Below the pieces are notes generated by a model. That model had not been told where the DNA came from. It searched no databases and saw only the letters and a list, made by a program, of their open reading frames with translations. Positions 24,095 to 34,564 of a stretch of DNA of 64,000 nucleotides are shown piece after piece; position 1 is the stretch's first letter, and every line of letters starts with the position of its first letter. Location of the stretch: NCBI GenBank assembly GCA_027922465.2, contig BQMF02000200.1, forward strand, positions 496,001-560,000. The letters are read 5' to 3'. Source of the stretch: Turritopsis dohrnii (taxonomy: Eukaryota > Cnidaria > Hydrozoa > Anthoathecata > Oceaniidae). Position numbers and translations under genes: made by a program.

Positions 24095-24350
24095 TTTTTG
24101 CGTTGTGGTTGAGTTTTCGTTTCCTGTTCGTGAGGTTGCAGGTTCATGCTAGCGACTATAACAGTGTGAATCACTCATTTCTGCTTGGTACTCAGCAAGA
24201 GAGTAGGAATGATGTCTAGGATGGTTGTCTTGCGGAGCGGTTTTTGTCATTACAGGTTCCTTCTAGGACCTCCTTTGCAAAACCCTCATTGATAACAGTA
24301 CCTTAAGGAAGTGAAGAGGTTATCCTGGGTAAAAATTCGTAAAAAATGAA
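24095..24350 (+). mobile_element. SINE family B, copy 1
   Basis: Aligns along about 250 bp with 55428-55705. Shared features are a degenerate B-box-like GGTTGCAGGTTCATGC, a body with TGCTTGGTACTCAGCAAGAG, TCTAGGATGGTTGTCTTG, and a 3' end GTTATCCTGGGTAAAAATTC with an A-rich tail. The head is too worn to name a parent tRNA. Confidence 0.55.
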
Positions 24351-26115
24351 TAAATTGTAATTTGTCCGTGGACTCACGTTGATAACCCCTTTTCTTTAGC
24401 ATGTATCGCAGGCAATTGTTTGACTTGTTTTCTCCTGAAAGTTCTTGTATCTATGGTGATGAGTTTGTATCAGCTTCTGTATTTTTAACTGAAATTAAAT
24501 GTTAGATCTGATTATTTAACTTTCCAGTTTGTTGAAAAGAAATTTCTATTAATGAATAGATATTGAATACGTATTGAATGTGTTTTGCTGCTTGAATTGA
24601 ATCTGTACCTTCTGCCCTCAATGTTTTATATTCAGACATAAACTTTTAGATAATGATAGATATGTTGAACAAGTTCATAGTAAAGAAAGGGGATCAACTG
24701 CAGTGGTGGCAGACACTATATGAAGATAAACTGCCAAATTTTTCCTGACACGGTTGGTTCTGATGTGTAGTTTCTGTTGGAATACAACCGTGTTCTTTCA
24801 GCTGAGAATTATTACGCCATCCCTCTTTAAACGTCGCTTTTATTAAACGCCCTCCATCTAAAGAAGGCGAGAAAGTTCACTTTGGCGTAGCATTACTTTT
24901 GTGAAGAAAACCAAACAGTTTTTCCTTTTGTTTAGGTGTTTCATTAATCCATAAAATACCCACAATGCAGTACTTAGACTGTGTACATCACCAAAGTACC
25001 GAAGAAGTCTTTGTCATGTGATTCTTACAGGATGATTCATCGAGGATAGAATCCATTCAATTCAGATCACCGAGAGACGTACGAGAAGGAATGCCAGTTA
25101 CAGTTCGACAGTGACAGCTGATACATGAAGTTGGGTAAGAATTGCGAAGTATTACAGGGTTTTTTGGTGAACTAGTAAATGTAATATAAAAATTGAAGAT
25201 TTTAGGAAAACTCTTAGGAGTTATTGGGAATTATATTATAAATCAACGACATTCAACGTTGTCATGAATATTCTGTTTGATCTTTGCGTTTGAGAAGTAA
25301 GAGTTAGAGTATCGGTATCGTGCCTTGTTAAAAAGTTTATCTTTTTGCTGCTCCGCATTTTTGAAAAACTGTGAAACTGACTGTTGTGCTAATATTCAGA
25401 GAACCGCCCCTAACACCCTAAACCACCCTCACCTAATACTCTTTCTTTTCGGTGTTTTAGTATTGCTGATGACTGTAAATCTGTAAATATATGATTTAAC
25501 GCCCTAACGCTCAGTATAAAAACTATTGCAACCGAACAACAATATTCCCATTTGTTAAATGGATTTATTCGAATATGTCTTGAAAGAAGGGCGTAAAGAA
25601 GGCGTGTATTTTTAAAAGGGCGTTAAATTGACCATTTACGTTAAGGAACACAAACTGAGTATATGCACTTATCGTGGGCGTATTTATCAAGAAGTTTCAA
25701 TCATACTTAGTCAGTGAAAACTTTCAACGAATATGCTTTTGCCGAAAACATGCGGCAGTCTGTAACTATTCGATAAACTACCTGTGAAAAATATGGGGGT
25801 TTTACAACCTACGAAAAACCCGGAAAAACATTGTGGAAATTTGTTCTGAAAACTGTGCTGGAGCAGAGCTGATGATAATGGTAGACCTAATACGTGTATT
25901 GTCAATGCATATATTTATATCACTTCTTTTTCCTCGAATAGAACTAAATACGTACGACGGTTTTTTTCATTTGTGCATTCTTGACGATGACTTGCACCAT
26001 CACAGACCCTAAGTTTTGTAAAAGACAAGCAAAACTGCCTAACGACCAGAATAATTCACGCCATATAAAAGAACAGAATATTGCACTATTTTGGATTTAA
26101 TGCTATCAACATTAA

Positions 26116-26384
26116 AGGCCGATTTCAATTCATCAAAATATCCGTGCGGACGTAGATAATCCACGCTGATTGACGTAGAACGCATGCGCATGGGTATTCA
26201 TAAGCGTAAATATGTCCGCTCAGCGATCAAAAATAAAATTACAAATTTTTAACTTTTTTTTAAGCCCGCCGAGGTCCGCTGATAATTTCAGCCAATCGTG
26301 TCTTTTAATTTCCGTTTGCAGCTGTTTGGCTGCTCGGAAAATTCTACGTCCGTGCGGGAATAAGCGTTGAATGGAAATCGGCCT
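26116..26384. mobile_element. 269-bp Harbinger-like MITE, TAA duplication
   Basis: Ends AGGCCGATTTCAATTC and the inverse of AGGCCGATTTCCATTC. The arms extend about 50 bp and include CGTGCGGACGTAGA in both. TAA flanks both sides (26113-26115 and 26385-26387). The paralogous site near 10166-10180 is empty. Confidence 0.85.
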
Positions 26385-26728
26385 TAAGTAAAGAACAGCA
26401 TTATGTAGAAACTTCAAAACGCGACTGCAAGAATATAACTCGCACGATTGATTGAGCATATTCCGATCTATGGCGACAAGATGTTCCTGTTCTCATAATT
26501 CATTGTTGTATGTACCCTAAATTGAGAGCAGTTCGAAAACACCATTTTTATCCACGCCCGTTCTTAAAAAGGTCTATACCAACGCCCACTTTCTCTTAAT
26601 ACGAGCATTTTTCAGCACAATGGTTTGAAACAATCTAAAACAATTGGGCACTTACATAATGAAACTGTCATGAGCTTACGTTGCAAAGCCATGTTTTTCT
26701 GTTTTAAGTCAGTTCTTGAGCAGCTAAC

Positions 26729-26800
26729 AACCAAGCCAGGGTCTCTTGCCTTTTCGATTTACAGAAGATATAAGATATAAGAGACATGGGTCCTAGGTTG
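26729..26800. repeat. ~70-bp hairpin repeat
   Basis: Arms CCAGGGTCTCTTGCCTTTTC and GAGACATGGGTCCTAGGTTG. Confidence 0.5.
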
Positions 26801-27166
26801 CTTTTATTTGTGTGTGTGTGTGTGGTGGTGGTGGGGTTGGGGTGATATGAAAACACATATTATCAGTTTGTCCGAAAATCAAAATGCCACGAATACGTGA
26901 TGTAAGATGGGTAGTTCAGGGTAAGTCAGGAAAACATTTTCCGAGGCTAGAAAAAACAGATCATGTACAAAGTAAGATCGCAGGCATGAATTTCGGCCAA
27001 AGGTTGCCATAAAAACATTGCCTCACTATCTCTCACATCATCTTCAACACCAAACCTATATCATGATAAAGCAATCGATCGTGTATCAGCCCCACCTTCA
27101 ACTTAATACCTCTGTTCTAATTTGTGTTTCTGTTTTTATTATTAGAATTTGGTGTACTTTCCTGTT

Positions 27167-27228
27167 AGCCAAGGATCTCTTGCCTTTTCGAGATGATAGA
27201 GGCAAAAGACCCTGGGTTCAAGGTTGGC
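27167..27228. repeat. ~70-bp hairpin repeat, best-preserved copy
   Basis: AAGGATCTCTTGCCTTTTCG pairs with AGGCAAAAGACCCTGGGTTC around a short loop. Confidence 0.55.
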
Positions 27229-27430
27229 GTACTCACATATGTTTTGTTTTTAACAAGGAAGACGGCGCTGTAGTTGCGCTATTAACAACGTTTCTATTAC
27301 ATCACGAAAGCTTTTGAATCGTTTTGAAGATGATTGAAAATGACGTTTGCATCGTTCCCAAAATATGATGATGCTATAAGGAGAAATCTAGTCATAAGAA
27401 ATTGTCATTAGAATTTTCGTTATAAGGTTC

Positions 27431-27543
27431 CTAGCGGGCAAATTTGTTGAAAAATCGCTGAGAAGGAGTGTATTTGTAAAGAAATATGCGCACTGTTTCA
27501 GTAGTAAAGCTCTTTGCCACAGTGACATTTTGACGATATTACA
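27431..27543. repeat. 115-bp hairpin MITE family, copy g
   Basis: Orthologous to copy c upstream of MS4A-like copy 1. Confidence 0.65.
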
Positions 27544-27552
27544 AGGCTACAT

Positions 27553-27655
27553 TGACGTCATTCATGGCTAGATACCCGTGAAAACATCAACATAAACGCA
27601 TACGCATATTCCAATTCGCAGACCTGACATTAGACATTCGCAGCCCTAGTATAAG
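27553..27655 (+). promoter_or_regulatory. Candidate promoter of MS4A-like copy 2
   Basis: TGACGTCA at 27553-27560 and TATAAG at 27650-27655, about 215 and 115 bp upstream of the start codon, conserved with copy 1. Confidence 0.45.
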
Positions 27656-27766
27656 AACTCAAAGGAATTTTAATGAAGCTCTCGACGCGTATAATCTGCA
27701 CCTAATCTGTTATTTTAGTTGATAAAAAAATTATCTAAACAAAAAGCTAATCCTACATTATCCACG

Positions 27767-30700
27767 ATGCAGACAACTGTGGTTGCACCAGTTCAATATC
27801 AAGCAGCATCGACTGTTACTCGAAGACTGAAGCTAAACGTCTGTGCTGTGAGGGGACTCGGTAAGAGCTTTCAGTTGATACCGAGCCAGGCTTTCGGAAT
27901 AGTGATACGTCGTCGGGGAAAACTTCATCTGGAAAAAATGTATCGGGGAAATTTTAAATCGGGTGAAACTTTATTGGGGGAAAACTTCATCGAGGAAAAT
28001 TTTCGTTTATAAAAGTTTTGGTCGCTTCCCTTCATCACTCACCAAATTTTGCCGCATGAAATAAAACCATTTCTTTCGCAGAACAGCAGCCCCCTTCCCC
28101 CCACTGGTCTTTACACATTTTTGTGTCTTTGGAATATATGTACGCTATTTAGATATAAGTTAAGTGTGTGTATATTCACTTTAAGTGGTTTTTCACTTGC
28201 CTTCTGAAAAAATCGTTTTTTAATAAGAAGATCGCTCAAACGTAATCCGCATAAGAGAAAAATAAATGAAAAAATCAACAAATAAAGGCAATGAAATTTA
28301 TTTCTTTTCAATGAGAGGTCACGTGATCTTTTTTTTTAGGGATAACACAGATTGTGATTGGTTCGTTGACTTTTCTAGTTGGAATTATTGCTGTTGGCGG
28401 ACTCAGCAGCAGCTATTGGCTGAACAAAGTAGGCGGTGGCGTTTGGGGCGGTCTGCTGTTCCTCTCAGCGGGAATTGTTGGAACAATTTCTTCATTTAAA
28501 CCAACCAATACCACACTTAATGGCTTCAACATGGCGTTAAATATCTTCTCAACTATTGTTGCATTCTTTATTGGGATTTTGTTTGGCGTTGGCGCTGCGT
28601 AAGCCAATAATTATTATTAATTTTCTTACCTCGAGCCCAGGGTTCCTTGTCTTTTCGAAATGGACTGGACATTGAAAAGAGAAAATATGTTGGGTTCGTG
28701 GTTGTTAATTTTAAATACGATCAAGTACTTGCAACTCAGTGTACAATATGTACAGTGTGTCTTTCAGTGGAAGAAACAAGTTGATGCTTGATATCGTTTA
28801 TAATCGTAGTTGTTGGCGCTATCAATGGCACAATACATCAATAAGAAGGCTTTGAAAAAGGGCGTTGATAAAGTTTAATAGCCATGTGTTAGTTTGGCGA
28901 TAGCGAGTGAAGTACGAGCGATAAATCATAGAAACACTTATTGAGAGTGGAACTTTTACAGGGAATATAAATCGCCCTTAGACCATTTTATATGAAAAAA
29001 ATAAATTACTATATATATAAAAACAAAATATTTTAAGTCAGGTACTGACATAAAATACGATGACGTAAAATGCGTTGTGTTAAATTTGAACGAACGAAAA
29101 TACAAAGACCAATATTCAATGTTTCTATGTTGTAATCTTTAGTCTAAGGGTAGCACGCACTCAGCTGGCACTTAGACTTCCAGACCGGTCCAGTCAGTTC
29201 TAGTGCTTAAAGGAGTGGTTGCAAAAAAGTGTAAGGTAAAGCTCTATATATGTTTTTGCTTTTAGATTTTACAGCAACTGCAAGTTCTATTACTATTACA
29301 CTTCCGGCTATAACTACTACTATCACAGTTATTATTATGACTTCTCGCACCAGTACGACAAACACAACTGCTTCGCGGATCGTGCTAGTGGGCGTGGCTA
29401 CTACGGCTTCCTAGTGTTCTTGATGATAGTCGAATTCATTATCTCTATCATCGCTGCTGCGTATTGTTGCAATGCGGCTGCTTGTAGCTGCTGTAATGAA
29501 GAAACTGGAGGTATGTTTGTTCATGACCCAAAAGACAAAATCTTCAAATAAACACTGTGTCGAAGAGCATTCGTATTGTTTCAGTGCGTATATTTCTATA
29601 GAAATGCACTTCTTCGCAGTGATTTTTCAGCAAATTTGCCCGCTGTTGATACTCGAATAAACGCCTAGGTAGCTTGCACGCTTAATGTAGAAGTTGCGCC
29701 ATCTTTGGCTCAGTACAGTTGTTACTTTAGCAGAAGAATGTGTATTAGAACATTGTTTTCAAATTCTTAATTTCCGATGAGAATCAACTGCAAAACGCTT
29801 CAACCCAGTTGGCAAAAATCGTCAAATTGCACTTTGACGAAAAGCACTAGTTTCTATGTTTCCATAGAAATGTACTCTAACGCAGTTGTTTTCTAACAGA
29901 TTTGCAAAAATCTTCGTAATGAAAATCTGATAACAAAGCATGATCATACTCTCGATAAGTGGGACACTCAAGGGACCGAACAAAAGTGTACTACTTAGCG
30001 GGCGTCCTACTTATCCGAATTTCCTTGTAAGTAGGGTTTTCATACAAAGGCTTAATTTGTCCTAGTTATCGAGAATTATTTGTAAAACTTAGCGAACAAG
30101 AGGACTTTGAGGCTAAATTCATAAATAAGAAATGGTGATAATTGCATTTACTTTTCTATTCCATTCAATATAACATAAGATTACACTTCATTAAACGGAA
30201 AAAAATTCTGTCAAATTGCTTTGCCTGGAACCAGCTATTACTTTCGACAATTCTAGAAACTTTGATCGTAAGTGCTTTCAGTTCGGTCGTGTCAATCATC
30301 ATGGAGTAGTTCATCAAGGTATCAATGACATCGTTTAATTGAGATGTGGTTGGTTTCTCTAAAGGGCTAGCTCCATCTTGACCATTATCCTCCTCGTCTT
30401 GCATTTCCTCGACCTCATTTCCCAGAATATCCGACAAGATCTCTTCATCGGACATCAAACCTTGAGTTACAGGAACTGCGTCATCGAAAGAGGCGACATC
30501 TTTAGCAGACAAATCTTTGAAATTTTCATCCAATCTGCTCAGTTGACGGATGGTATCATTCAGCGCGCGAAACGGATCGTCGGATGATAGCGTGTTTTCA
30601 TCGATCTCAGTAAATCCAGCTTTTTGAAGCAGTTTTGAACAGTTTTCTCTGTTACCTCATCCCAAGCCAACACCAGCATCTTCATTGCATCCAAAAGAGA

Positions 30701-32921
30701 AATTTGAGGGAATTCCTTTTTCTTGTCAATTGCTTCAATCATCTTTTGGATCACTTTCACTCTGTACTTTGCTTTCAAAGTTTGGTCCATTGGCTGAAGG
30801 ACGGAGGTGGTGTTAGGAGGAAGGAAAAAAATCAATCAAAAAATATCAATATTTCTGGATGAGTTGTGCAGTTGTCAATGATGAGGGCGATCCTACGATT
30901 GTCCTTCTCCATTTGTTCATCAAGTTCCCTGACCCATTCTTCAAAGAGCGTTGAGTCCATTCAACTCTTCTTCTGGCCACGATAACGGCATGGCAATTGC
31001 TTTAAGTTTTTAAAAGATCTCGGCCTTTGCGATTTTCCGATCACGAACATAGGGAGTTTTTCCCCTTTCATGCTAGCTGCAGCTAGACCAGTCATTCTGA
31101 TGTTGCTATGTTTACCTCCGGAACATTTTTCATCTTTTAATTGAAGAGTTTTGTTTGGCAAAGATTTGAAAAATAAACCAAACTCGTCGGCGTTGTAAAT
31201 ATCCTCCTATGCATAATTTTTAAGGATGGTCATAAGTGTAGTTTCTTTCCAAGGGTCTGTCATTTCGTCCGTGACATCCTTTCCTTCACCTGAAAACAGA
31301 AGTAAAAAATGCATCCTCAAAATGATAATGAAACTACAAAAGACACTTTAATCCAAGCCTTAGTCTTTATAATTTCCTTTGCTTATAAAAATGTGTGGGC
31401 TGATTGATAGGTTCGAATCCCATTCGAATGGTTTTAAAAAAAACATTCGAATTTAAAATTTTTGCAATGTAAACATTGGACACGTGTGTTCTAATTCTTT
31501 CTCACAAACGAGTGAAAACAACATGGAAGATCTATCATATGATACGCCAATCCCAATCATTTGTGAAGCAGAAATGGAAATGAAATCATTTGTGATGGGT
31601 TTTCACGAATACAGAGTGATTTGGACACCAAAGGAAAATGATGTGTTACATGCCCACATGGAACCAGGAAACAAAAAGGACAGCTATGCTGTTGCTGTTC
31701 ACGGAGAGAAAAATGCGATAGTTGGTCACTTAATGAAAGGCAAAAGTGAAAGATTCGCAAAAACAATTTTTTATTTTTTACAAGCCAATGAACACCATGG
31801 ATGTACAGTTCGCGTTACTGGAAAAGCAGTCAACCAAGGAGATACGAAAGGCATAAAAGTCCCATGTATCTTAATGTTTAAAGGACAGCAAGAATATGTA
31901 GATGTATTAAACAAAGAACTTAAGAAATATAGTTAAAAGTACTTGATATTGTTTTGAAGGATACGTTTTTTCTTTTCTTCCAGCGATCGAGCCACCCATC
32001 TGATGCACTAAAGTCGGTCAATAGGTCTTTCGCAAAACAAATAGCTTTGGTTTTCAAAACCGAGTCAGACACAGGAATGTTCTGAGCCCTTGCATTCACC
32101 AGCCATTTGTAGGAAGCGTCATCAAGGTGTTCGTATGTTGACGGTTTAAATCTATGCCTCTTCTTTGTTGACGAATTCGAATCAACAGCTTCATAAATCT
32201 TTCTTCTGTTTAACCCAGTTTGAAACAGTTTGTTTGGACATTCCATGTTTAAGAGCAACAGATGCAAGACTTTTGCCTTTATCAATTTCGAGTATAACAT
32301 ACTTTTTGGTTATCAGTGTAGATTTCAGCTTCCTCTTTTGACCTAGCTGAGGCATGACTGCATACTTGAAGAAATAACCAATGTATAGAATAGATTTGTT
32401 GACAAGTTTTTGATTAAAATCAATGCAATGTCTTCTGTTTCAAGAAAAAAAAAGGAAATCATTCCATTGCATGTCCCACTTATCCGAAGTTTTCGCCTCA
32501 AGGGACCAAGAAAAAGTGTACTACATAGCGGGAGTCCTAGTTATCCGGTTTTGGTAGCTGTTCGTTCCCAAACCATTTCTCAATTACTCTATTTCTGCTG
32601 ATATTTAGCATTGTTCAACCCTCAACTCTACTTATAACAGCTCATTATCTTTACCGTCTTTGTTTTTGTGTAGGTGTGATATTACAGAGACCGCAGCATA
32701 TAATCTCAACCAACACAAATCAAACGTTTATTCCGACAGCTTCGCCCTATCCGATATCGGGCGTTATTACGAACAATCACCAGTACCCGCCGCCCCAGCA
32801 AACTGTTGTCGTACCAAGTTATCCATACGGTCCTGCATCGTACGGATATAACAATACCAATAATTTCACTGCAGAACAATACAATTACACTCAAGCACTT
32901 CCGCCAGCTTACAGCCAGTAA
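27767..32921 (+). CDS. MS4A/CD20-like four-pass membrane protein, copy 2
   Basis: Exons 27767-27860, 28340-28598, 29266-29510 and 32674-32921 join in frame with GT/AG ends and give 281 residues. The N-terminal tail is short (MQTTVVAPVQYQAAS). Exon 2 supplies spans 1-3: GITQIVIGSLTFLVGIIAVG, GGVWGGLLFLSAGIVGTI, then a third span ending in GILFGVGAA. Exon 3 has a loop very rich in tyrosine with two main cysteines (YSNC and HNCF) and the fourth span followed by a cysteine cluster (CCNAAACSCC) that could be palmitoylated. Exon 4 is a proline-rich tail ending LPPAYSQ, with a PPxY motif. Intron 3 is enlarged to about 3.2 kb by a Tigger-type element. No coding lesion was seen, so this is the best candidate for a working gene of the first pair. 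Confidence 0.8.
28631..28704. repeat. ~70-bp hairpin repeat in intron 2 of copy 2
   Basis: Orthologous to the repeat at 12306. The right arm has lost part of its pairing. Confidence 0.45.
29526..29644. repeat. 115-bp hairpin MITE family, copy h
   Basis: Matches copy d in the other duplication unit. It retains the TTTCTATAGAAATGCACTTC centre. Confidence 0.65.
29803..29908. repeat. 115-bp hairpin MITE family, copy i
   Basis: Matches copy e in the other duplication unit. The Tigger-type element begins about 45 bp further on. Confidence 0.55.
30165..32354 (-). pseudogene. Tigger-type transposase, broken
   Basis: Reading leftwards from 32354: an N-terminal helix-turn-helix (ASVALKHGMSKQTVSNWV), a CENP-B-type second DNA-binding domain (ASDGWLDRWKKRKNVSFKTI), then the catalytic core with DIYNADEFGLFFK (31190), GGKHSNIRMTGLAAASMKGE and RIALIIDNCTTHPE (30890). 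PPNTTSVLQPMDQ (30815) and DAMKMLVLAWDEV follow, and an acidic C-terminus ends at 30165. These are the DDE-family landmarks of Tc1/mariner-pogo enzymes. Lesions: a frame change near 32215 in the helix-turn-helix exit, a TAG just before DIYNADEF (near 31205), and a frame change between the second aspartate region and PPNTTS. A stretch of about 640 bp with an opposite-strand ORF separates the DNA-binding part from the catalytic part; an AG acceptor near 31291 suggests it is spliced as an intron. Confidence 0.75.
31523..31936 (+). CDS. HIRAN-like small protein carried by the transposon
   Basis: A 137-residue frame starting at MEDLSYD (31523); the frame is open further upstream but without an ATG. 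It has the order of conserved residues of a HIRAN-type domain: VMGFHEYRVIW, EPGNKKDSYAVAVHGE, IVGHLMKGKSERFA, then VTGKAV and IKVPCILMFKG. HIRAN domains bind DNA 3' ends in SNF2-type helicases; short stand-alone versions are common in invertebrate genomes. It lies antisense between the two halves of the Tigger transposase and is intact while the transposase is not. I infer it is transposon cargo or a late nested insertion. Family call moderate, function unknown. Confidence 0.6.
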   Translation: MEDLSYDTPIPIICEAEMEMKSFVMGFHEYRVIWTPKENDVLHAHMEPGNKKDSYAVAVHGEKNAIVGHLMKGKSERFAKTIFYFLQANEHHGCTVRVTGKAVNQGDTKGIKVPCILMFKGQQEYVDVLNKELKKYS

Positions 32922-33899
32922 AAGCATGTTTGTTTGGCGTGATGGATGGAAATATGTAGTAGTATCTCGTTATCAAGAATTTTTTTCCTTGTCACCTTTT
33001 TTTCAAAATGTTTTCATAAAAAGCATTTATTTGAAGCTGGAGCTACATGCGGAAAATGTCACTGTGCAAAAGCTCTTCACATAATCAACAAATACTTACT
33101 GAGGCAAACACGTTTTCATAGAGCAAATGAAATTGCTGACACTGTTTCACAGAACCAATCAGGTTGCTAAAACCTTTCACGCAGAGACATTAACCGTTCA
33201 GTATAGGTATCTGTTTATCTTTCAATACGATGATGGCGACTCTGTTTAAAAAGAGAATTTGAAAAACATGAAATAATTGTACAATCATTTATATGGGTGA
33301 AATGATAGTTTGTAAGTAATAACAGTTGTGGCAGCAGTTTTGGGGATTAATTTTCATTGAGAAGGGGTTGTTTATAATGGTATTTCAAGGTACTCAGAAA
33401 GTCACGGGGAAGATTTAAAGGGTTATAACAGATTCCCATTTAAGTCTTCATTCATACGCACCGCTAATATTAAACAAGCTTTAAAAATCGCTACAATTGA
33501 ACAATCGAACACTTAATAAATATGCCAGATGAAAAAGATTTGAGGGATCGTAAATGAAAGCCTTAATTATTTAGTAGAAATGGGAAGTTTCTTACCTCTC
33601 TTAATCATCATTTGCGAGGTTTCATATGTTTTTGTTGAGCATTGTTGGACTAAGAGTACTGGCATTATCGGTTGCCACGTGTAAAAAATCCACATGGTTG
33701 CTATATTGGTATTATGAATTCTTTAACTCTGAAATTTTTGAATTATTTTGTACTCTTTAATGTATGAAAGCCATGATTTATTTTTGGAAGAAAAAAATCG
33801 AATTGTAAAATGTAATATATACAAAAATTTTATCAATTGTATATAAATTATTATAAATTAGTATAAACTGGTTTGCACTTAAAAACACATTTGGTTATC

Positions 33900-34006
33900 A
33901 AGGCTGAATTACACGATTTTGAAAGGAACATTTCCTTGTTTACACCAACCTTTTCTTTTTCATCCTTAACAATGTTTCTTTTAAAAGGATCGTGTAATTC
34001 ACACTT
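33900..34006. mobile_element. 107-bp MITE
   Basis: Inverted ends AAGGCTGAATTACACGAT and ATCGTGTAATTCACACTT, separated by about 65 bp of T-rich DNA. Confidence 0.65.
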
Positions 34007-34564
34007 TAGATGTATTTTCTCAAACGCGCAATACCTCTTGTTATAGCTTGTCTGTTGTCTGTTGCAAGCTTGCTACTTGTTACAGGTATATATGTAATTC
34101 GTTCAAAGATTGCAACTACCTATCGTATAGCTTTCTTAAATCTAGGAAAGTTGTTGACACTTGAAGGAGTAAGGTATAAGGATGTTAAACATTAACTCAA
34201 TATCCTGAGTCAAATTAACAAAGTTTTTACCATGATGAACTGAGATAACAATCTGGTAGTACATATAAGATAGTGCACAAAAGTCTTTCCAAACACCCTT
34301 GTTGTAAGCAATAATTTTCCAAAACAGTAAATAGGGACGTCCTTTTAAACTAACATCTTGATAATGTTTTCAATGTTTAAGATTTGAAGATTCGAAGTTG
34401 CTTTGACCCAATGTTTTCAGGATTACTTTTTAAACCAACATCTTTTATAACGCTTTTGCTGCACAGCTCTTCAATCTTCTTAAACAGCTGGGAATTCTTT
34501 CTTTCTTTAGTTATAATAAAACTACGAATAAAAACGAATCGTGGTCAAATTTTCAGAAAAGGTC

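Larger units (their letters stand above)
20476..25815. other. Long gene-poor stretch
   Basis: Strongly AT-rich. The longest frame (103 codons at 21572) is hydrophobic but lacks motif or splice support. One hairpin-family fragment (23832) and one SINE (24095) are embedded. Weak opposed motifs resembling TTTAACGCCC occur near 24820 and 25615. I see no other structure. Confidence 0.4.
29950..32556 (-). mobile_element. Tigger/pogo-type DNA transposon in intron 3 of copy 2
   Basis: The left end (CTCGATAAGTGGGAC at 29950) and the inverse of the right end (CCGGATAACTAGGACTCC) form imperfect terminal repeats. Each end also holds a second CTTATCCGA word that pairs with the terminus, so both ends can form local hairpins. 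Both ends share AAGTGTACTACTTAGCGGG-like sequence in direct orientation. The transposase is on the minus strand and an extra ORF on the plus strand. The paralogous intron of copy 1 (near 13400) is empty. Confidence 0.75.
25820..33785. repeat. Segmental duplication unit holding MS4A-like copy 2
   Basis: The partner of 9795-15000. It is longer because of later insertions: a Harbinger-like MITE at 26116 and a Tigger-type element at 29950-32556. Outside these, promoter, introns and 3' flank line up in order. Confidence 0.75.

Noticed and set aside
24815..25640. Possible DNA transposon with TTTAACGCCC-like opposed ends
   Set aside because: The matches are short and interrupted, with no target duplication. 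Too weak to annotate.
31406..31430. GGTTCGAATCCCATTCGAATGG as a tRNA T arm
   Set aside because: No A box or cloverleaf lies upstream. It is a short palindrome in the Tigger-type element.
34010..34195. Small membrane-protein ORF before MS4A copy 3
   Set aside because: It begins at the edge of a MITE, has no counterpart before other copies, and its hydrophobic composition is expected by chance.
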